Shown piece after piece: positions 16,346 through 25,613 of a stretch of DNA of 64,000 bases. The DNA is from Spiro-02 sp034114085 (GTDB taxonomy: Bacteria; Spirochaetota; Spirochaetia; Sphaerochaetales; Sphaerochaetaceae). The notes under the pieces are model-generated. The model did no database searches, had not been told where the DNA came from, and worked only from the letters and a program-made list of their open reading frames with translations. The number at the start of each line of letters is the position of its first letter. The stretch's first letter is position 1. The position numbers and the translations under genes were made by a program. The stretch covers positions 1 to 64,000 of the forward strand of contig JAXEWB010000015.1 in assembly GCA_034114085.1 (NCBI GenBank), in the 5' to 3' direction.

Positions 16346-17071
16346 CTACCAGGTAATCAGTCCCTTGATGAGCTCGACAAGGAACAACTGCTTGAAGATG
16401 ATATAGAGAATCTCAGTCGTCGTTACTGAAATCACCCCAGCGAACCAACTGGAATGTCCACAATCATGCGAAGAGTCAGCAGCCCAAAACCGTCGGCAGA
16501 CCAAGATGGCGATGACAGTGAATACAATGACAACAAGCACGCTCAATGCGGAAGTCGTCCCTGAAGCCCCCAGCCAAGAAGGAACGATTCCCTTTCTTGC
16601 GGCCAACAGCAATGAACGAGTAATCACCCTACCCAAAGAATACACCACAAGAATTCCAATGACCGATGAAACACATCCGACCAGCGCAGCTTTCCAATCT
16701 TCCTTTCGCACTCCTCTCCGGAGGTTCGCGAAACAGAGAAAGAAAAGCAGCAGGACAGTACACAGAATGAAACCCAGAAACCTAGTCAACAGGATATAGC
16801 CAATTGCAAAGGCAAAAGTCAGGACGAACAGCTGCCGTTCCTCCCTACTCATCTTATCCCGTTCCCCTGCATCTTTCCTGTCGGTGACAAGCAGATACAT
16901 AGAACTGATGAACATGAAGATGGAGAGGAACAACGGCAAAACCATTCCGCCGGGATCTCCCCCGATTTCGTCCCCAATCATTTTTGAGCTACCGGAACTG
17001 ACAACATAGATAAAATACAATATGGATAGCATGGAGAACGCTATCGGAATTGGTTTTCTGTCTTTCAACAT
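16346..17071 (-). CDS. tctB: TctB-family small membrane subunit (system 1)
   Basis: 241-residue protein with several hydrophobic helices, larger than typical TctB (about 150-170 residues) because of an extended C-terminal membrane half. It begins MLKDRKPIPIAFSMLSILYF. The ATG at 17071 has AAAGGA 8 bases upstream; an ATG at 17092 overlapping the tctC stop as TAATG is an alternative that adds seven residues. Position between tctC and tctA confirms the role as the small subunit. Confidence 0.8.
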   Translation of the reverse strand: MLKDRKPIPIAFSMLSILYFIYVVSSGSSKMIGDEIGGDPGGMVLPLFLSIFMFISSMYLLVTDRKDAGERDKMSREERQLFVLTFAFAIGYILLTRFLGFILCTVLLLFFLCFANLRRGVRKEDWKAALVGCVSSVIGILVVYSLGRVITRSLLLAARKGIVPSWLGASGTTSALSVLVVIVFTVIAILVCRRFWAADSSHDCGHSSWFAGVISVTTTEILYIIFKQLFLVELIKGLITW

Positions 17072-17091
17072 ACTGTTCGTCCTTTGTACCA

Positions 17092-18072
17092 TTATAGCTT
17101 GTACAAACCGGCTTCCTTGAGAATCGGCTCATAATCAGCGATAATAGTCGCATCATAAGCTGCAAAATCATCAAGCTTGTGGAACGCGGGAATCAGACCG
17201 TTGGACGACATGAATTTTTGAAAACCATCTGAATTGAAAGCCTTTTCAGCGATATCCGCCAACCATTTCTTCGCCTCTTCAGAAGTTCCATTCTTAACCA
17301 TGAGAGAACGGAAAGACCCGCTTGGGATGTTCAATGAAGGATACCCCGCTTCAGCCAGAGTCGGTACGCTGGACAATTCAGGAATAGTGCTATGGGCGCC
17401 GCCGAGAATAGCCAAGGGGCGGAGGGAATCCATATTGGCCTTGACTTCGGACTGGCTGAAGATACCTACATCGCAATGTCCTCCGAGAACGGAAGCAATC
17501 AAATCCGCGCCACCGTTAAATGGCGTAACATTGAACACCTTGTCAAAAGCAAGGTTCATCCCGACACAGGCCACTCCAGTCGCTCCGCCCATTCCTGCGT
17601 TACCGAAGGAGAGTTTGCCAGGATTCGCTTTTGCGGCGGTCTCAAGCTCTTTCAAAGTTCTCCAAGGCTTGTCGTTACGCACGGCAATGATGAACGGATC
17701 CCAGTTCAAAGCGACGATATAGTCCAGAGCCTTATATCCCTCGGTAAGCCCCTGCATAGTAGCCGCGGTAGTATGGGTCCCCGCACCAAGCATGGTATAC
17801 CCGTCAGCAGAACCATTGACAACTTCGTTCGTACCAGTCGCACTACCGGCTCCGGTGATATTTGTCACGATGAAATTCTGTCCGGAGATCCTTTTCATCT
17901 CTTCCACCAACGCACGAAAAATCAGGTCGGTACCACCTCCCGCGGCATGGGGGACTACAATGGTAATCGTCTTTTCCGGGTCGGGAAATACAGTTTCGCT
18001 TGTACCGGCGGAGAACAAGGGAAGAGTAATGACAATCAAAAAAAACATCATGACACATACAAGCTTTTTCAT
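17092..18072 (-). CDS. tctC: TctC-family extracytoplasmic solute receptor (system 1)
   Basis: 326-residue periplasmic binding protein. A signal peptide (MKKLVCVMMFFLIVITLPLF) precedes the mature domain with the family's IVVPHAAGGGTDLIFRAL, GAGSATGTNEV, ADGYTMLGAG and SFGNAGMGGATG motifs. These receptors capture mono-, di- or tricarboxylates and related acids; ligand identity cannot be read here. GGAGG 5-6 bases before the ATG at 18072 supports this start over 18084. Confidence 0.92.
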   Translation of the reverse strand: MKKLVCVMMFFLIVITLPLFSAGTSETVFPDPEKTITIVVPHAAGGGTDLIFRALVEEMKRISGQNFIVTNITGAGSATGTNEVVNGSADGYTMLGAGTHTTAATMQGLTEGYKALDYIVALNWDPFIIAVRNDKPWRTLKELETAAKANPGKLSFGNAGMGGATGVACVGMNLAFDKVFNVTPFNGGADLIASVLGGHCDVGIFSQSEVKANMDSLRPLAILGGAHSTIPELSSVPTLAEAGYPSLNIPSGSFRSLMVKNGTSEEAKKWLADIAEKAFNSDGFQKFMSSNGLIPAFHKLDDFAAYDATIIADYEPILKEAGLYKL

Positions 18073-18326
18073 ACAAGCCTCCATAAAATTGAATATACTT
18101 TTCAGACATACACATCAGCGGCTGCCTGCACAAAACACTTTTGCATCCTACGGGATGAAAACATGTCCGGCAGTTCCGACGATGTTTCCGTCAAAACTGA
18201 AAACACCTATCGCACCTTAACTATTTCTTAGCACATTCTAGCACAAAAGAAAAAAAACGCAAGAAAAAAAAATATTAGGAAAGAATTATTAGATGGAAAA
18301 GAAAATACTATATATTGATAGGATAT
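18073..18326. other. Long leader upstream of tctC
   Basis: About 250 bases between the lepA terminator and tctC. It contains A/T-homopolymer runs at 18240-18290 and no gene. Transcription of tctC must start here. No riboswitch consensus was recognised. Confidence 0.5.
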
Positions 18327-18369
18327 TAAAAAAAAGCTATCGCAGAATAACCCGTACCCCACGATAGCT
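18327..18369 (-). terminator. lepA (cluster-end) terminator
   Basis: AGCTATCG/CGATAGCT stem with a 19-base loop followed by eight T on the minus strand. Confidence 0.88.
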
Positions 18370-18413
18370 CCACGTATTGCAAAAACTGTCTCAAACCGAA
18401 AAATGAAACAACT

Positions 18414-20231
18414 TCAGGAATTCTTCTCATCGCTTTTCAGCACCGCAAGGAACGCCTGCTGAGGAATCTCGACGTTTCCGACCATCTTCATCCGCTTCTT
18501 CCCTTCCTTCTGCTTTTCCAAAAGCTTCCGCTTGCGGCTGATATCGCCGCCGTAGCACTTAGCAGTGACATCCTTGCGGAAGGCGCTGATCGTCTCCCTG
18601 GCGACGATACCGCCGCCAACGGCGGCCTGAATAGGAATCTTGAACTGCTGCCGGGGAATTTCATCCTTCAGGCGTTCACAGACCATCCGCCCACGCGCCT
18701 GAACGTTTCCCCTGAATACGAGCTGGCTCAGCGCATCGACAGGCTCTCCATTCACAAGTACGTCCATTCGCACCAAGTCGGTCGTCTTATAGCCGATGAC
18801 CTGATAGTCGAACGACGCATATCCACGGGAAATAGACTTCAGCCGGTCATAGAACTCGAACAAAACCTCAGCGAGCGGCATTTCATAGATCATCTCCACT
18901 CGCTTTTCATCGAGGTAGTTCATGCCGGTCTGGACGCCACGCTTCTCCATGCACAGGGTGATGATTCCCCCTACATAGGCCGTCGGGGTAATGATGTTCG
19001 CCTGAATATATGGCTCTTCAACGGAGTCTACCCTCATGGGATCGGGATAGTCCAATGGATTGTCTATGTTCAACGTCTCGCCGTTCTTCATATGGACGAT
19101 ATACTTTACCGAAGGGCTGGTGAATACGATGGAAAGGTCGAACTCCCGTTCGATACGTTCCTGCACCACCTCCAAATGCAACAATCCAAGGAAACCGCAA
19201 CGGAATCCGAAGCCCAGCGCGGCGGAAGAATCCTTCTCATACACCAAGGAAGCGTCGTTGAGTTTCAACCGCTCAATGGCGGCCTGCAATTCTTCGTAGT
19301 CGTTGGTATCCACTGGATAAATCGAACTGAACACCACAGGCTTGACGTCCTTGAATCCAGCGAGCGCTTCCGCCGCGGGATTCGAGAGGAGAGTAACCGT
19401 ATCTCCGACGCGAATATCGCCAATGGTCTTGATTCCAGCGATAAAATAGCCGACGTCCCCGGCCTGCAAGCTGCCGGTCCGTACCAACTCAAGCTGGAAT
19501 ATGCCGACTTCCTCCACCTTGTAGGTCGCCTTGCTGTGCATGAACTGGATATCGTCCCCTTCCTTGACCATTCCATGGAACAACCGGAAGTGAACGACGA
19601 CCCCGCGGTACGGATCGTAATGGGAATCGAAAATCAAGGCCTGCAACGGTACGTCAAGGTCGCCGGACGGAGGGGGAATCAACTGGACGATCTGCTCGAA
19701 CAACGAGTCCACGCCCTCTCCGGTCTTTGCGCTGACCAATACCGTAGCATCAGGGTCAAGTCCCAGGTCATGGTCGATCTGGTGCAGACAGGAAGGGATA
19801 TCGGCGCTAGGAAGGTCAATCTTGTTGATGACCGGGATGACCTCCAGATTGTGCTCCATGGCGAGATAGAGATTGGCCAGCGTTTGGGCTTCGACACCCT
19901 GCGAGGCATCAATCAACAACAACGCACCCTCGCAGGAGCTGATGGCGCGGGAAACCTCATATGAAAAGTCCACATGTCCCGGAGTATCGACAAGGTTCAA
20001 CTCATACTTGTTGCCGTCGGCGGCGATATAGGGAATCGTAACGGCCTGGCTCTTGATCGTGATACCCCTTTCCCGTTCGATATCCATGTTGTCCAATATC
20101 TGAGCCTGAGCGGGTCCCCTGCTTGTTACCAGACGGGCCTTCTCAATGAAACGGTCCGCAAGCGTCGACTTGCCGTGGTCAATATGGGCGATAATACAAA
20201 AGTTGCGCGTAAAACGTGAATCCTTGGACAT
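18414..20231 (-). CDS. lepA: Elongation factor 4 (LepA)
   Basis: 605-residue translational GTPase that back-translocates or rescues stalled ribosomes. G1 is AHIDHGKST, switch II DTPGHVDFSYEVSRA, G4 NKIDLP, with the characteristic LepA C-terminal domain (GGDISRKRKLLEKQKEGKKRMK). AGGAGC precedes the ATG. It is the last gene of the run spoVG to lepA, 15 bases after ftsH. Confidence 0.97.
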   Translation of the reverse strand: MSKDSRFTRNFCIIAHIDHGKSTLADRFIEKARLVTSRGPAQAQILDNMDIERERGITIKSQAVTIPYIAADGNKYELNLVDTPGHVDFSYEVSRAISSCEGALLLIDASQGVEAQTLANLYLAMEHNLEVIPVINKIDLPSADIPSCLHQIDHDLGLDPDATVLVSAKTGEGVDSLFEQIVQLIPPPSGDLDVPLQALIFDSHYDPYRGVVVHFRLFHGMVKEGDDIQFMHSKATYKVEEVGIFQLELVRTGSLQAGDVGYFIAGIKTIGDIRVGDTVTLLSNPAAEALAGFKDVKPVVFSSIYPVDTNDYEELQAAIERLKLNDASLVYEKDSSAALGFGFRCGFLGLLHLEVVQERIEREFDLSIVFTSPSVKYIVHMKNGETLNIDNPLDYPDPMRVDSVEEPYIQANIITPTAYVGGIITLCMEKRGVQTGMNYLDEKRVEMIYEMPLAEVLFEFYDRLKSISRGYASFDYQVIGYKTTDLVRMDVLVNGEPVDALSQLVFRGNVQARGRMVCERLKDEIPRQQFKIPIQAAVGGGIVARETISAFRKDVTAKCYGGDISRKRKLLEKQKEGKKRMKMVGNVEIPQQAFLAVLKSDEKNS

Positions 20232-20246
20232 ATTGCTCCTAAATCG

Positions 20247-22301
20247 TCATGTAAGGTTTGTGGCGCTCTCAACGGCTTCAAGTCCGAGCAGTTCCCTGAT
20301 TTGCAGATCATCAAGCGTCTCATGCTCGACCAACGCCTCGGTAATCTTGTCAAGCTGATCACGGTGTTCGGACAGAATCGCCCTGGTCTCGGACATCGCT
20401 TCAGAAAGAATCCTCGTAATCTCGGAATCAATCTTCTTCGCCGTCTCTTCCGAATAATCCTTGTGCTGGGCGATCTCGCGTCCCAAGAACAACGGTTCAT
20501 CCTCTTTTCCATAGGAAACGAAGCCCAAATCACTCATACCCCATTCAGTCACCATGCGGCGGGCCACCTCTGTGGCCTGCTTGATATCGTTGCTAGTCCC
20601 CGTGGTGGTTTCACCAGAGACAAGCTCCTCAGCGACATACCCACCCATACAGACCTTGATCCAGTCCATCAGCATGCTGCGGTTCTTTGTATAGGCATCC
20701 CTTTCCGGCAGACTAATCGTCAGTCCCAGCGCACGCCCATGGGGAATAATCGTCACTTTGTGCAATGGGTCGAGATGTTTCAGATAATAGTGCAACAATG
20801 TATGCCCGGCTTCGTGGTACGCCGTAGCGCGTTTTTCTTCTTCGGTCATGAAACGGCTTTCACGTGCGACGCCAAGCAGAATCTTGTCACGAGCCTGCTC
20901 GATATCGGACATCGACACAGTTTCCTTACCTTCCCTGGCGGCAAACAAAGCCGCTTCGTTCACAAGGTTGGCGAGATCTGCGCCGCTAGTACCCGGCGTA
21001 GCGCGGGCGATCCGATGAAGGTCCACATCGGATTCAAGCTTCACCTTCTTGCAGTGTATCTTGAGGATGTCCTCGCGCTCCTGGATATCTGGAAGATCGA
21101 CTACGACCTGCCGGTCGAAGCGCCCGGGACGGAGCAAAGCGGGGTCAAGGACATCGGGACGGTTGGTCGCGGCGATCACGATGACGCCGTTGGCGGTCTC
21201 GAAGCCATCCATCTCCACCAGCATCTGGTTCAGGGTCTGCTCCCGTTCATCATGCCCGCCGCCAAGCCCGCTGCCACGGGTACGGCCCACCGCATCCAAC
21301 TCATCGATGAACAAGATGCAGGGAGCGTTCTTCTTGCCCTGCTCGAACAGGTCCCTGACGCGAGCGGCACCCATGCCCACGAACATCTCGACGAAATCGG
21401 AACCGCTGGTGTGGAAGAAAGAAACGCCGGCCTCCCCCGCCACCGCCTTGGCGAGCAAGGTCTTGCCTGTTCCGGGAGGGCCGACCAGCAGGACTCCTTT
21501 GGGAATACGGGCCCCGATTTGCTGGAACTTGGCCGGATGCTTGAGGAATTCAACGACCTCCTGGAGTTCGTACTTCGCCTCCTTCTGCCCGGCGACATCA
21601 GCGAACGTAATCTTCACGTCGGTGTCCATATATTCCTTCGCATGGCTCTTGCCCAACGAAGACATCATCTTTCCATTCGCACCGCTAGCCTGCCTCCACA
21701 GCATGATGGAGAAGCCGAGGAAAATAATCCAAGGCACCATCTGCAAAAGAATCTGAAGGAAGGAGATGTTTCTCACGGTACCGGTGACCGTGACATTATA
21801 TTGTTGCAACGTACTGAGCAAGCTCTCGTCAAAATATGGGATTCTCGCACGGGCGCTTACAGAATTAATCAACGTAAACTTAATCAGTGAGCTCTCTTCA
21901 ATCTCGACGGAAGCGACCTGCCCATTCTGCACATACTTCAGGAAAGTCGTATACGGAACTTCCTGAAGTGTATTTCCAGGCTCTCCAAGCAACATGAAAA
22001 CGAACGTAGCGATCAGAACGACGAATACGATCAGCGCTATACGATTCTTCCCAGGCTGCAGGGGATTGCCACTTTTCTGTGGACCGCGCGGCCGCTGCGG
22101 GCCACTATTGTCATTGGATCTCCAATAGTCTTTCCTCGACGAATCATTGTTCGAATCGTGATTGCTTTTGTCATCCCTACTGAAGAATGGATTGTCAGAC
22201 CGCTGGCTGTCGGAAGCCTTCCGGCCATCGGTATGCTTCGTATCCTTATCGTCATCCGGGCGATTTGGATCGAATCTGTCGTCATTGTTCACTGCATTCA
22301 T
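20247..22301 (-). CDS. ftsH: ATP-dependent zinc metalloprotease FtsH
   Basis: 684-residue membrane AAA+ protease for quality control of membrane and regulatory proteins. It has two transmembrane helices (about 88-105 and 183-202), Walker A GPPGTGKT (274-281), Walker B FIDELD, second-region-of-homology Arg residues, and the zinc site HEAGH (496-500). Odd feature: a hydrophilic N-terminal extension of about 85 residues very rich in Asp, Asn, Ser, Lys and Arg precedes the first helix, where most FtsH proteins begin almost directly. The start overlaps the tilS end by 20 bases; AAAGGA touches the ATG, so a slightly later GTG start (fourth codon) is possible. Confidence 0.95.
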   Translation of the reverse strand: MNAVNNDDRFDPNRPDDDKDTKHTDGRKASDSQRSDNPFFSRDDKSNHDSNNDSSRKDYWRSNDNSGPQRPRGPQKSGNPLQPGKNRIALIVFVVLIATFVFMLLGEPGNTLQEVPYTTFLKYVQNGQVASVEIEESSLIKFTLINSVSARARIPYFDESLLSTLQQYNVTVTGTVRNISFLQILLQMVPWIIFLGFSIMLWRQASGANGKMMSSLGKSHAKEYMDTDVKITFADVAGQKEAKYELQEVVEFLKHPAKFQQIGARIPKGVLLVGPPGTGKTLLAKAVAGEAGVSFFHTSGSDFVEMFVGMGAARVRDLFEQGKKNAPCILFIDELDAVGRTRGSGLGGGHDEREQTLNQMLVEMDGFETANGVIVIAATNRPDVLDPALLRPGRFDRQVVVDLPDIQEREDILKIHCKKVKLESDVDLHRIARATPGTSGADLANLVNEAALFAAREGKETVSMSDIEQARDKILLGVARESRFMTEEEKRATAYHEAGHTLLHYYLKHLDPLHKVTIIPHGRALGLTISLPERDAYTKNRSMLMDWIKVCMGGYVAEELVSGETTTGTSNDIKQATEVARRMVTEWGMSDLGFVSYGKEDEPLFLGREIAQHKDYSEETAKKIDSEITRILSEAMSETRAILSEHRDQLDKITEALVEHETLDDLQIRELLGLEAVESATNLT

Positions 22302-23724
22302 TCCTTTTCACCACACTATAATGTGATAATCCGATTCGGGCAAGGGGACTGGCCTTAAAACGCTTGGCCAGACGATCCCGTCCGCCCCAGGCCTTTCCCA
22401 TTACCGCGACCAAACCATCGCGGTCTTCCAATACGGGTATTTCATTTGTTGCGGAAGCGGACACTTTCCATTGTCCAATCAGCCTGGAAACCAACTTCGT
22501 ACCATCGGAGAGTTGGATGGAATCGCCGTCCCGCCAAGTCCTTACGACCAATGGAGGAACGAGTCTGTCTTCTGGAATATATATATCAAACGGGGCTTCC
22601 GCCAACCATGAATCGATATTTTTCATAGTACGCTCCAGCACGAATCCATTACAGAGCGGCACGACGCAGTCATCCGCAGACAAATCAATGGGAAATACGT
22701 AGAAACAGGTGCTGAAATTCTCCGAGCGAATCCAAATGATATGGTCTGCGACTTTCTCAACGACAGTCCCACAACTGCAGATCATACTATTTTTTTCGTC
22801 AGTATTATCATTTGAGAACATCGCCGCTACTCTGGAAGCCATTTCATACCGCAACGGGGCAAACATTCCTTTTTGCAATAGATTCCACATCCGATAGACG
22901 GCGACAATTCTGAGATATTCCGGCAGCCGTTGAATCGCCCGGTAGTCGGCGACGACACGACCAGAATCCTGATGGATATATGGCTCGACGGAAGCGGACG
23001 CAAGTTCCAGATACTCCATGGCGGGGATAGCCCTTTCCGCGAACGAACAGACCGACTCCTTCGCCGATGGAAATACGGAAAGTACGGCGGGAATTATGGA
23101 ATGGCGAATCCTGTTGCGCAGATAGGTATCGGCGGCGTTGGTTGAATCCTCTACCCAGGACAACCCGGACATCCGCAAATCCGTCCGCAGATCCTCCCTC
23201 GTCAAACGGAGGGCGGGTCTGATGATACAACCATTTTTAGGAACTATCCCCTTCATGGAGGACAGTGTTCCACCTTGCAACAACCGCATCAGCAATGTTT
23301 CCAATTGATCGTCAGAAGTATGGGCCGTAGCGATATACCCAAATCCAAGACGACGTCTTTCATCTTCCAACGCCTGGTAGCGCAGGACTCGCGCAGCATC
23401 CTCGGTGCCCGCCCCTCGCAGGCCGGACTCCCTAGCCACCTGTCCGACGCCAAGATCAAGTAGGGACAAGGGAATGCCCAAAGCTTCGCAGTTCAATCTA
23501 TTACGCTCGCGCTCCCTGGCAAGCTCATCTTCAGCCCGAAGCCGATGGTTTACGTAAGCCGCACGCAATTTTCCCGGGGGCAAGATGAACGACAGCGCAT
23601 ACAGCAACCCCAGGGAGTCGCTTCCCCCTGAAAACGCAACGAGAATTCCATCTTGAAAATCGATGGCGTATGTTTCAAAAAAAGCCGTCAATTCAGTTCT
23701 GATGGACTTTCCGATTGAATTCAA
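22282..23724 (-). CDS. tilS: tRNA(Ile)-lysidine synthase
   Basis: 480-residue ATP-pyrophosphatase that converts C34 to lysidine in tRNA-Ile(CAU). The PP-loop SGGSDSLGLLYAL, the later SS/AHTSDDQLETLLMRLLQG motif and the C-terminal TilS domain (FVLERTMKN..., VRTWRDGDSIQL) are present. The start is a TTG at 23724 with AGGAGG 7 bases upstream; the site lies inside the end of pth, which it overlaps by 32 bases. Confidence 0.92.
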   Translation of the reverse strand: MNSIGKSIRTELTAFFETYAIDFQDGILVAFSGGSDSLGLLYALSFILPPGKLRAAYVNHRLRAEDELARERERNRLNCEALGIPLSLLDLGVGQVARESGLRGAGTEDAARVLRYQALEDERRRLGFGYIATAHTSDDQLETLLMRLLQGGTLSSMKGIVPKNGCIIRPALRLTREDLRTDLRMSGLSWVEDSTNAADTYLRNRIRHSIIPAVLSVFPSAKESVCSFAERAIPAMEYLELASASVEPYIHQDSGRVVADYRAIQRLPEYLRIVAVYRMWNLLQKGMFAPLRYEMASRVAAMFSNDNTDEKNSMICSCGTVVEKVADHIIWIRSENFSTCFYVFPIDLSADDCVVPLCNGFVLERTMKNIDSWLAEAPFDIYIPEDRLVPPLVVRTWRDGDSIQLSDGTKLVSRLIGQWKVSASATNEIPVLEDRDGLVAVMGKAWGGRDRLAKRFKASPLARIGLSHYSVVKRNECSEQ

Positions 23725-24268
23725 CCATCGCCTCCTGCAAAGGCATGCCGTTCAACAACGCCTCCAAAGCCTCCGCACCACGGGAGATCCCCGCCTCCAA
23801 GGCTTCGCGCCCTTCTCCGGGTTCGGGACGTTGCAATACATGCTCGACCACAGTATGATCCGGTCCTGGACGCCCAATGCCAATATATATCCTGATGAAT
23901 TCCGCCGAACCCAATCCACCTATCATGGATTTCAGCCCATTGTGTCCAGCAGAGGAACCTCCCTTCCTTATCCGTACGTGTCCCGCGGGCAAATCAAGAT
24001 TGTCGCAAACGACAATCATATCGTCAACCGCACAGGAAGTGAAATATTTTGCGATGTCGCCAGAGTTGTTCATGAACGTCAGCGGCTGAACCAAACGGAA
24101 CTCTCCTGCACGTGATTGTCCAACGGACTCTCGGTATAAACGAAAACAGCGTTTTTTCAGTGTAACCTGAAAAAACGCTGCTGTTCGCTCAAGAACGTCG
24201 AAACCGACATTATGGCGGGAGTGCTCGTATGCCGTACCAGGATTACCCAATCCAAATACACAAAACAG
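23693..24268 (-). CDS. pth: Peptidyl-tRNA hydrolase, probable CTG start
   Basis: 191-residue Pth releasing peptides from prematurely dropped peptidyl-tRNA. Conserved features are GLGNPGTAYEHSRHNVGFDVL (catalytic His), PLTFMNNSG, CDNLDLPAGHVRIRKGGSSAGHNGL and the basic C-terminal region. The fold needs a beta-strand just before GLGNPG, but the only canonical start nearby is the TTG coding the Leu of GLG. GGAGG lies at the right distance (6 bases) from a CTG at 24268, giving MFCVFGLGNPG; an ATT at 24271 is also in frame. A non-canonical start is therefore the best reading. It lies 17 bases downstream of rplY. Confidence 0.9.
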   Translation of the reverse strand: MFCVFGLGNPGTAYEHSRHNVGFDVLERTAAFFQVTLKKRCFRLYRESVGQSRAGEFRLVQPLTFMNNSGDIAKYFTSCAVDDMIVVCDNLDLPAGHVRIRKGGSSAGHNGLKSMIGGLGSAEFIRIYIGIGRPGPDHTVVEHVLQRPEPGEGREALEAGISRGAEALEALLNGMPLQEAMVEFNRKVHQN

Positions 24269-24285
24269 AATACACCTCCGAATCC

Positions 24286-24927
24286 TTATTTCTCATCCTT
24301 GTCCGCGTCGGCGGCAGCGGCACCGGTAGTAACCTCCGCTTCAGCCGCGGCGTCAGTCTCAACAGCGGGAGCTTCTTCCTTGATGGACTTGACCGTGGCA
24401 ACGGTGGAATCGGGGTCAATCAAGAATTTGACGCCAGCAGGAATCGCCAAGGCACCGACCTGAAGGCTTTCATTGATTTTCAGACCGGATACATCAGCAA
24501 TAAGGACTTCAGGCAAATCCTTAGGCAGACATTCGATTTCAATTTCATGGAGAATCTGCTCCAACACGCCACCATCACGAACACCCGCGGGAGTTCCGTC
24601 CAAAGTAATACCGACATGAGTGCGCAAAACCTGCCCACGAGTTACTTCAAAAAAATCAACGTGCCTGATGGCACCACGCAGCAGATCTTCCTGAAAGTCC
24701 TTCATCAGACAGTCGAACTCTTTGTCACCAGCGGAAATCGTCAACAAGGTAGTTTCAGAAAAATGCCTCATCTTGTTTTCGAACTCTTTTGCATCAAGGG
24801 TGATATGCACCGGGGTGTTCTTGCCATAGATAACGGCGGGAATACGGCCGCTGCGAAGAACACGACGGGAACCGGCAGAACCAAAATCTTCGGTTCTGAA
24901 CTGGGCGGAAAGCTTCTTTTCACTCAT
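24286..24927 (-). CDS. rplY: 50S ribosomal protein L25 (Ctc form)
   Basis: 213-residue general-stress/TL5-type L25, binding 5S rRNA. The N-terminal L25 domain (SAQFRTEDFGSAGSRRVLR, RIPAVIYG) is followed by the longer beta-rich C-terminal domain (HVDFFEVTRGQ, LPEVLIADVSGLK) and an Ala/Glu-rich tail. The ATG at 24927 with CAGGAG upstream is chosen; the frame open to 25110 runs through the tRNA-Gln gene and is rejected. Confidence 0.95.
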   Translation of the reverse strand: MSEKKLSAQFRTEDFGSAGSRRVLRSGRIPAVIYGKNTPVHITLDAKEFENKMRHFSETTLLTISAGDKEFDCLMKDFQEDLLRGAIRHVDFFEVTRGQVLRTHVGITLDGTPAGVRDGGVLEQILHEIEIECLPKDLPEVLIADVSGLKINESLQVGALAIPAGVKFLIDPDSTVATVKSIKEEAPAVETDAAAEAEVTTGAAAADADKDEK

Positions 24928-25022
24928 TCTGAAACTCCTGTTACTCTCATTGGGATTATTCAGCCCGATAAGGACGGAACATCCAATTACCATGGGATAC
25001 AAGTGTCCATGACACTTGGGGA

Positions 25023-25095
25023 CAGGGAAGGCAGGATTCGAACCTGCGTATGCCGACACCAAAAACCGGAGCCTTAACCGCTTGGCGACTTCCCT
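25023..25095 (-). tRNA. tRNA-Gln (anticodon TTG)
   Basis: 73-nt cloverleaf on the minus strand: acceptor AGGGAAG/CTTCCCT, D stem GCC/GGC, anticodon stem CCGGT/GTCGG with loop TTTTGGT, T arm GCAGG-TTCGAAT-CCTGC and discriminator G. It lies between spoVG and rplY, about 95 bases before rplY, and may be cotranscribed with it. Confidence 0.95.
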
Positions 25096-25128
25096 ACACT
25101 GTGGCATCACAAGAATGCATGCTGCGGT

Positions 25129-25157
25129 ATTCTACACGAAACCACGGGCTTGCACAA
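25129..25157 (-). promoter_or_regulatory. Candidate tRNA-Gln / rplY promoter
   Basis: TTGTGC (25157-25152), 17-base spacer, TAGAAT (25134-25129) on the minus strand, about 30 bases before the tRNA. Confidence 0.5.
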
Positions 25158-25260
25158 TAGCAAACCAACAGGACTCCTGGTGTTTCAATGAAAAAAAACT
25201 CAAAACGAGAACAAGATTCATGCGGAGAGAATGTACCCATCCCGCACCAAGTAAAACGGT

Positions 25261-25539
25261 TTAGTCTTCGCCCATGTCAACAGGCTCAGAGGCATTTTCG
25301 TAAGCCTCCATGATTGCATTTTGCAATTTCTCACGAAAATCACAATTAATCGGGTGTGCGACATCCTTGTACTCGCCACTTTTCGTCAACCGACTCGGCA
25401 TGGCAATGAAAGCCCCATTGTGTCCGTCGATTATCTTGATGTTATGTACAACGAATTCCTTATCAAAAGTCACAGTGATATAGGCTTTCAGTTTTCCTTC
25501 ATCCTGTACCTTTCTTACTCTAATATCCGTTATCTCCAT
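25261..25539 (-). CDS. spoVG: SpoVG-family RNA/DNA-binding regulator
   Basis: 92-residue SpoVG protein, MEITDIRVRKVQDEGKLKAY..., with the conserved FVVHNIKIIDGHNGAFIAMPSR and the DVAHPIN(C) motif. In spirochaetes and firmicutes SpoVG is a small site-specific nucleic-acid-binding regulator. The start at 25539 (second of two adjacent ATG codons) matches the family's MEITD(V/I)R beginning and is placed behind AGGGGG. It precedes tRNA-Gln and rplY, an order typical of spirochaetes as far as I recall. Confidence 0.95.
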   Translation of the reverse strand: MEITDIRVRKVQDEGKLKAYITVTFDKEFVVHNIKIIDGHNGAFIAMPSRLTKSGEYKDVAHPINCDFREKLQNAIMEAYENASEPVDMGED

Positions 25540-25613
25540 CATTCCCCCTACGCAATTACAGAGACATGCACACATATTCCGCTGTAAACGATTTCATTAT
25601 CATTCTATAGCGG

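Noticed and set aside
20301..21890. 529-codon open frame opposite ftsH
   Set aside because: Antisense shadow of a highly conserved gene.
24928..25110. N-terminal extension of L25
   Set aside because: It reads through the tRNA-Gln gene; ATG 24927 has CAGGAG and matches the family.
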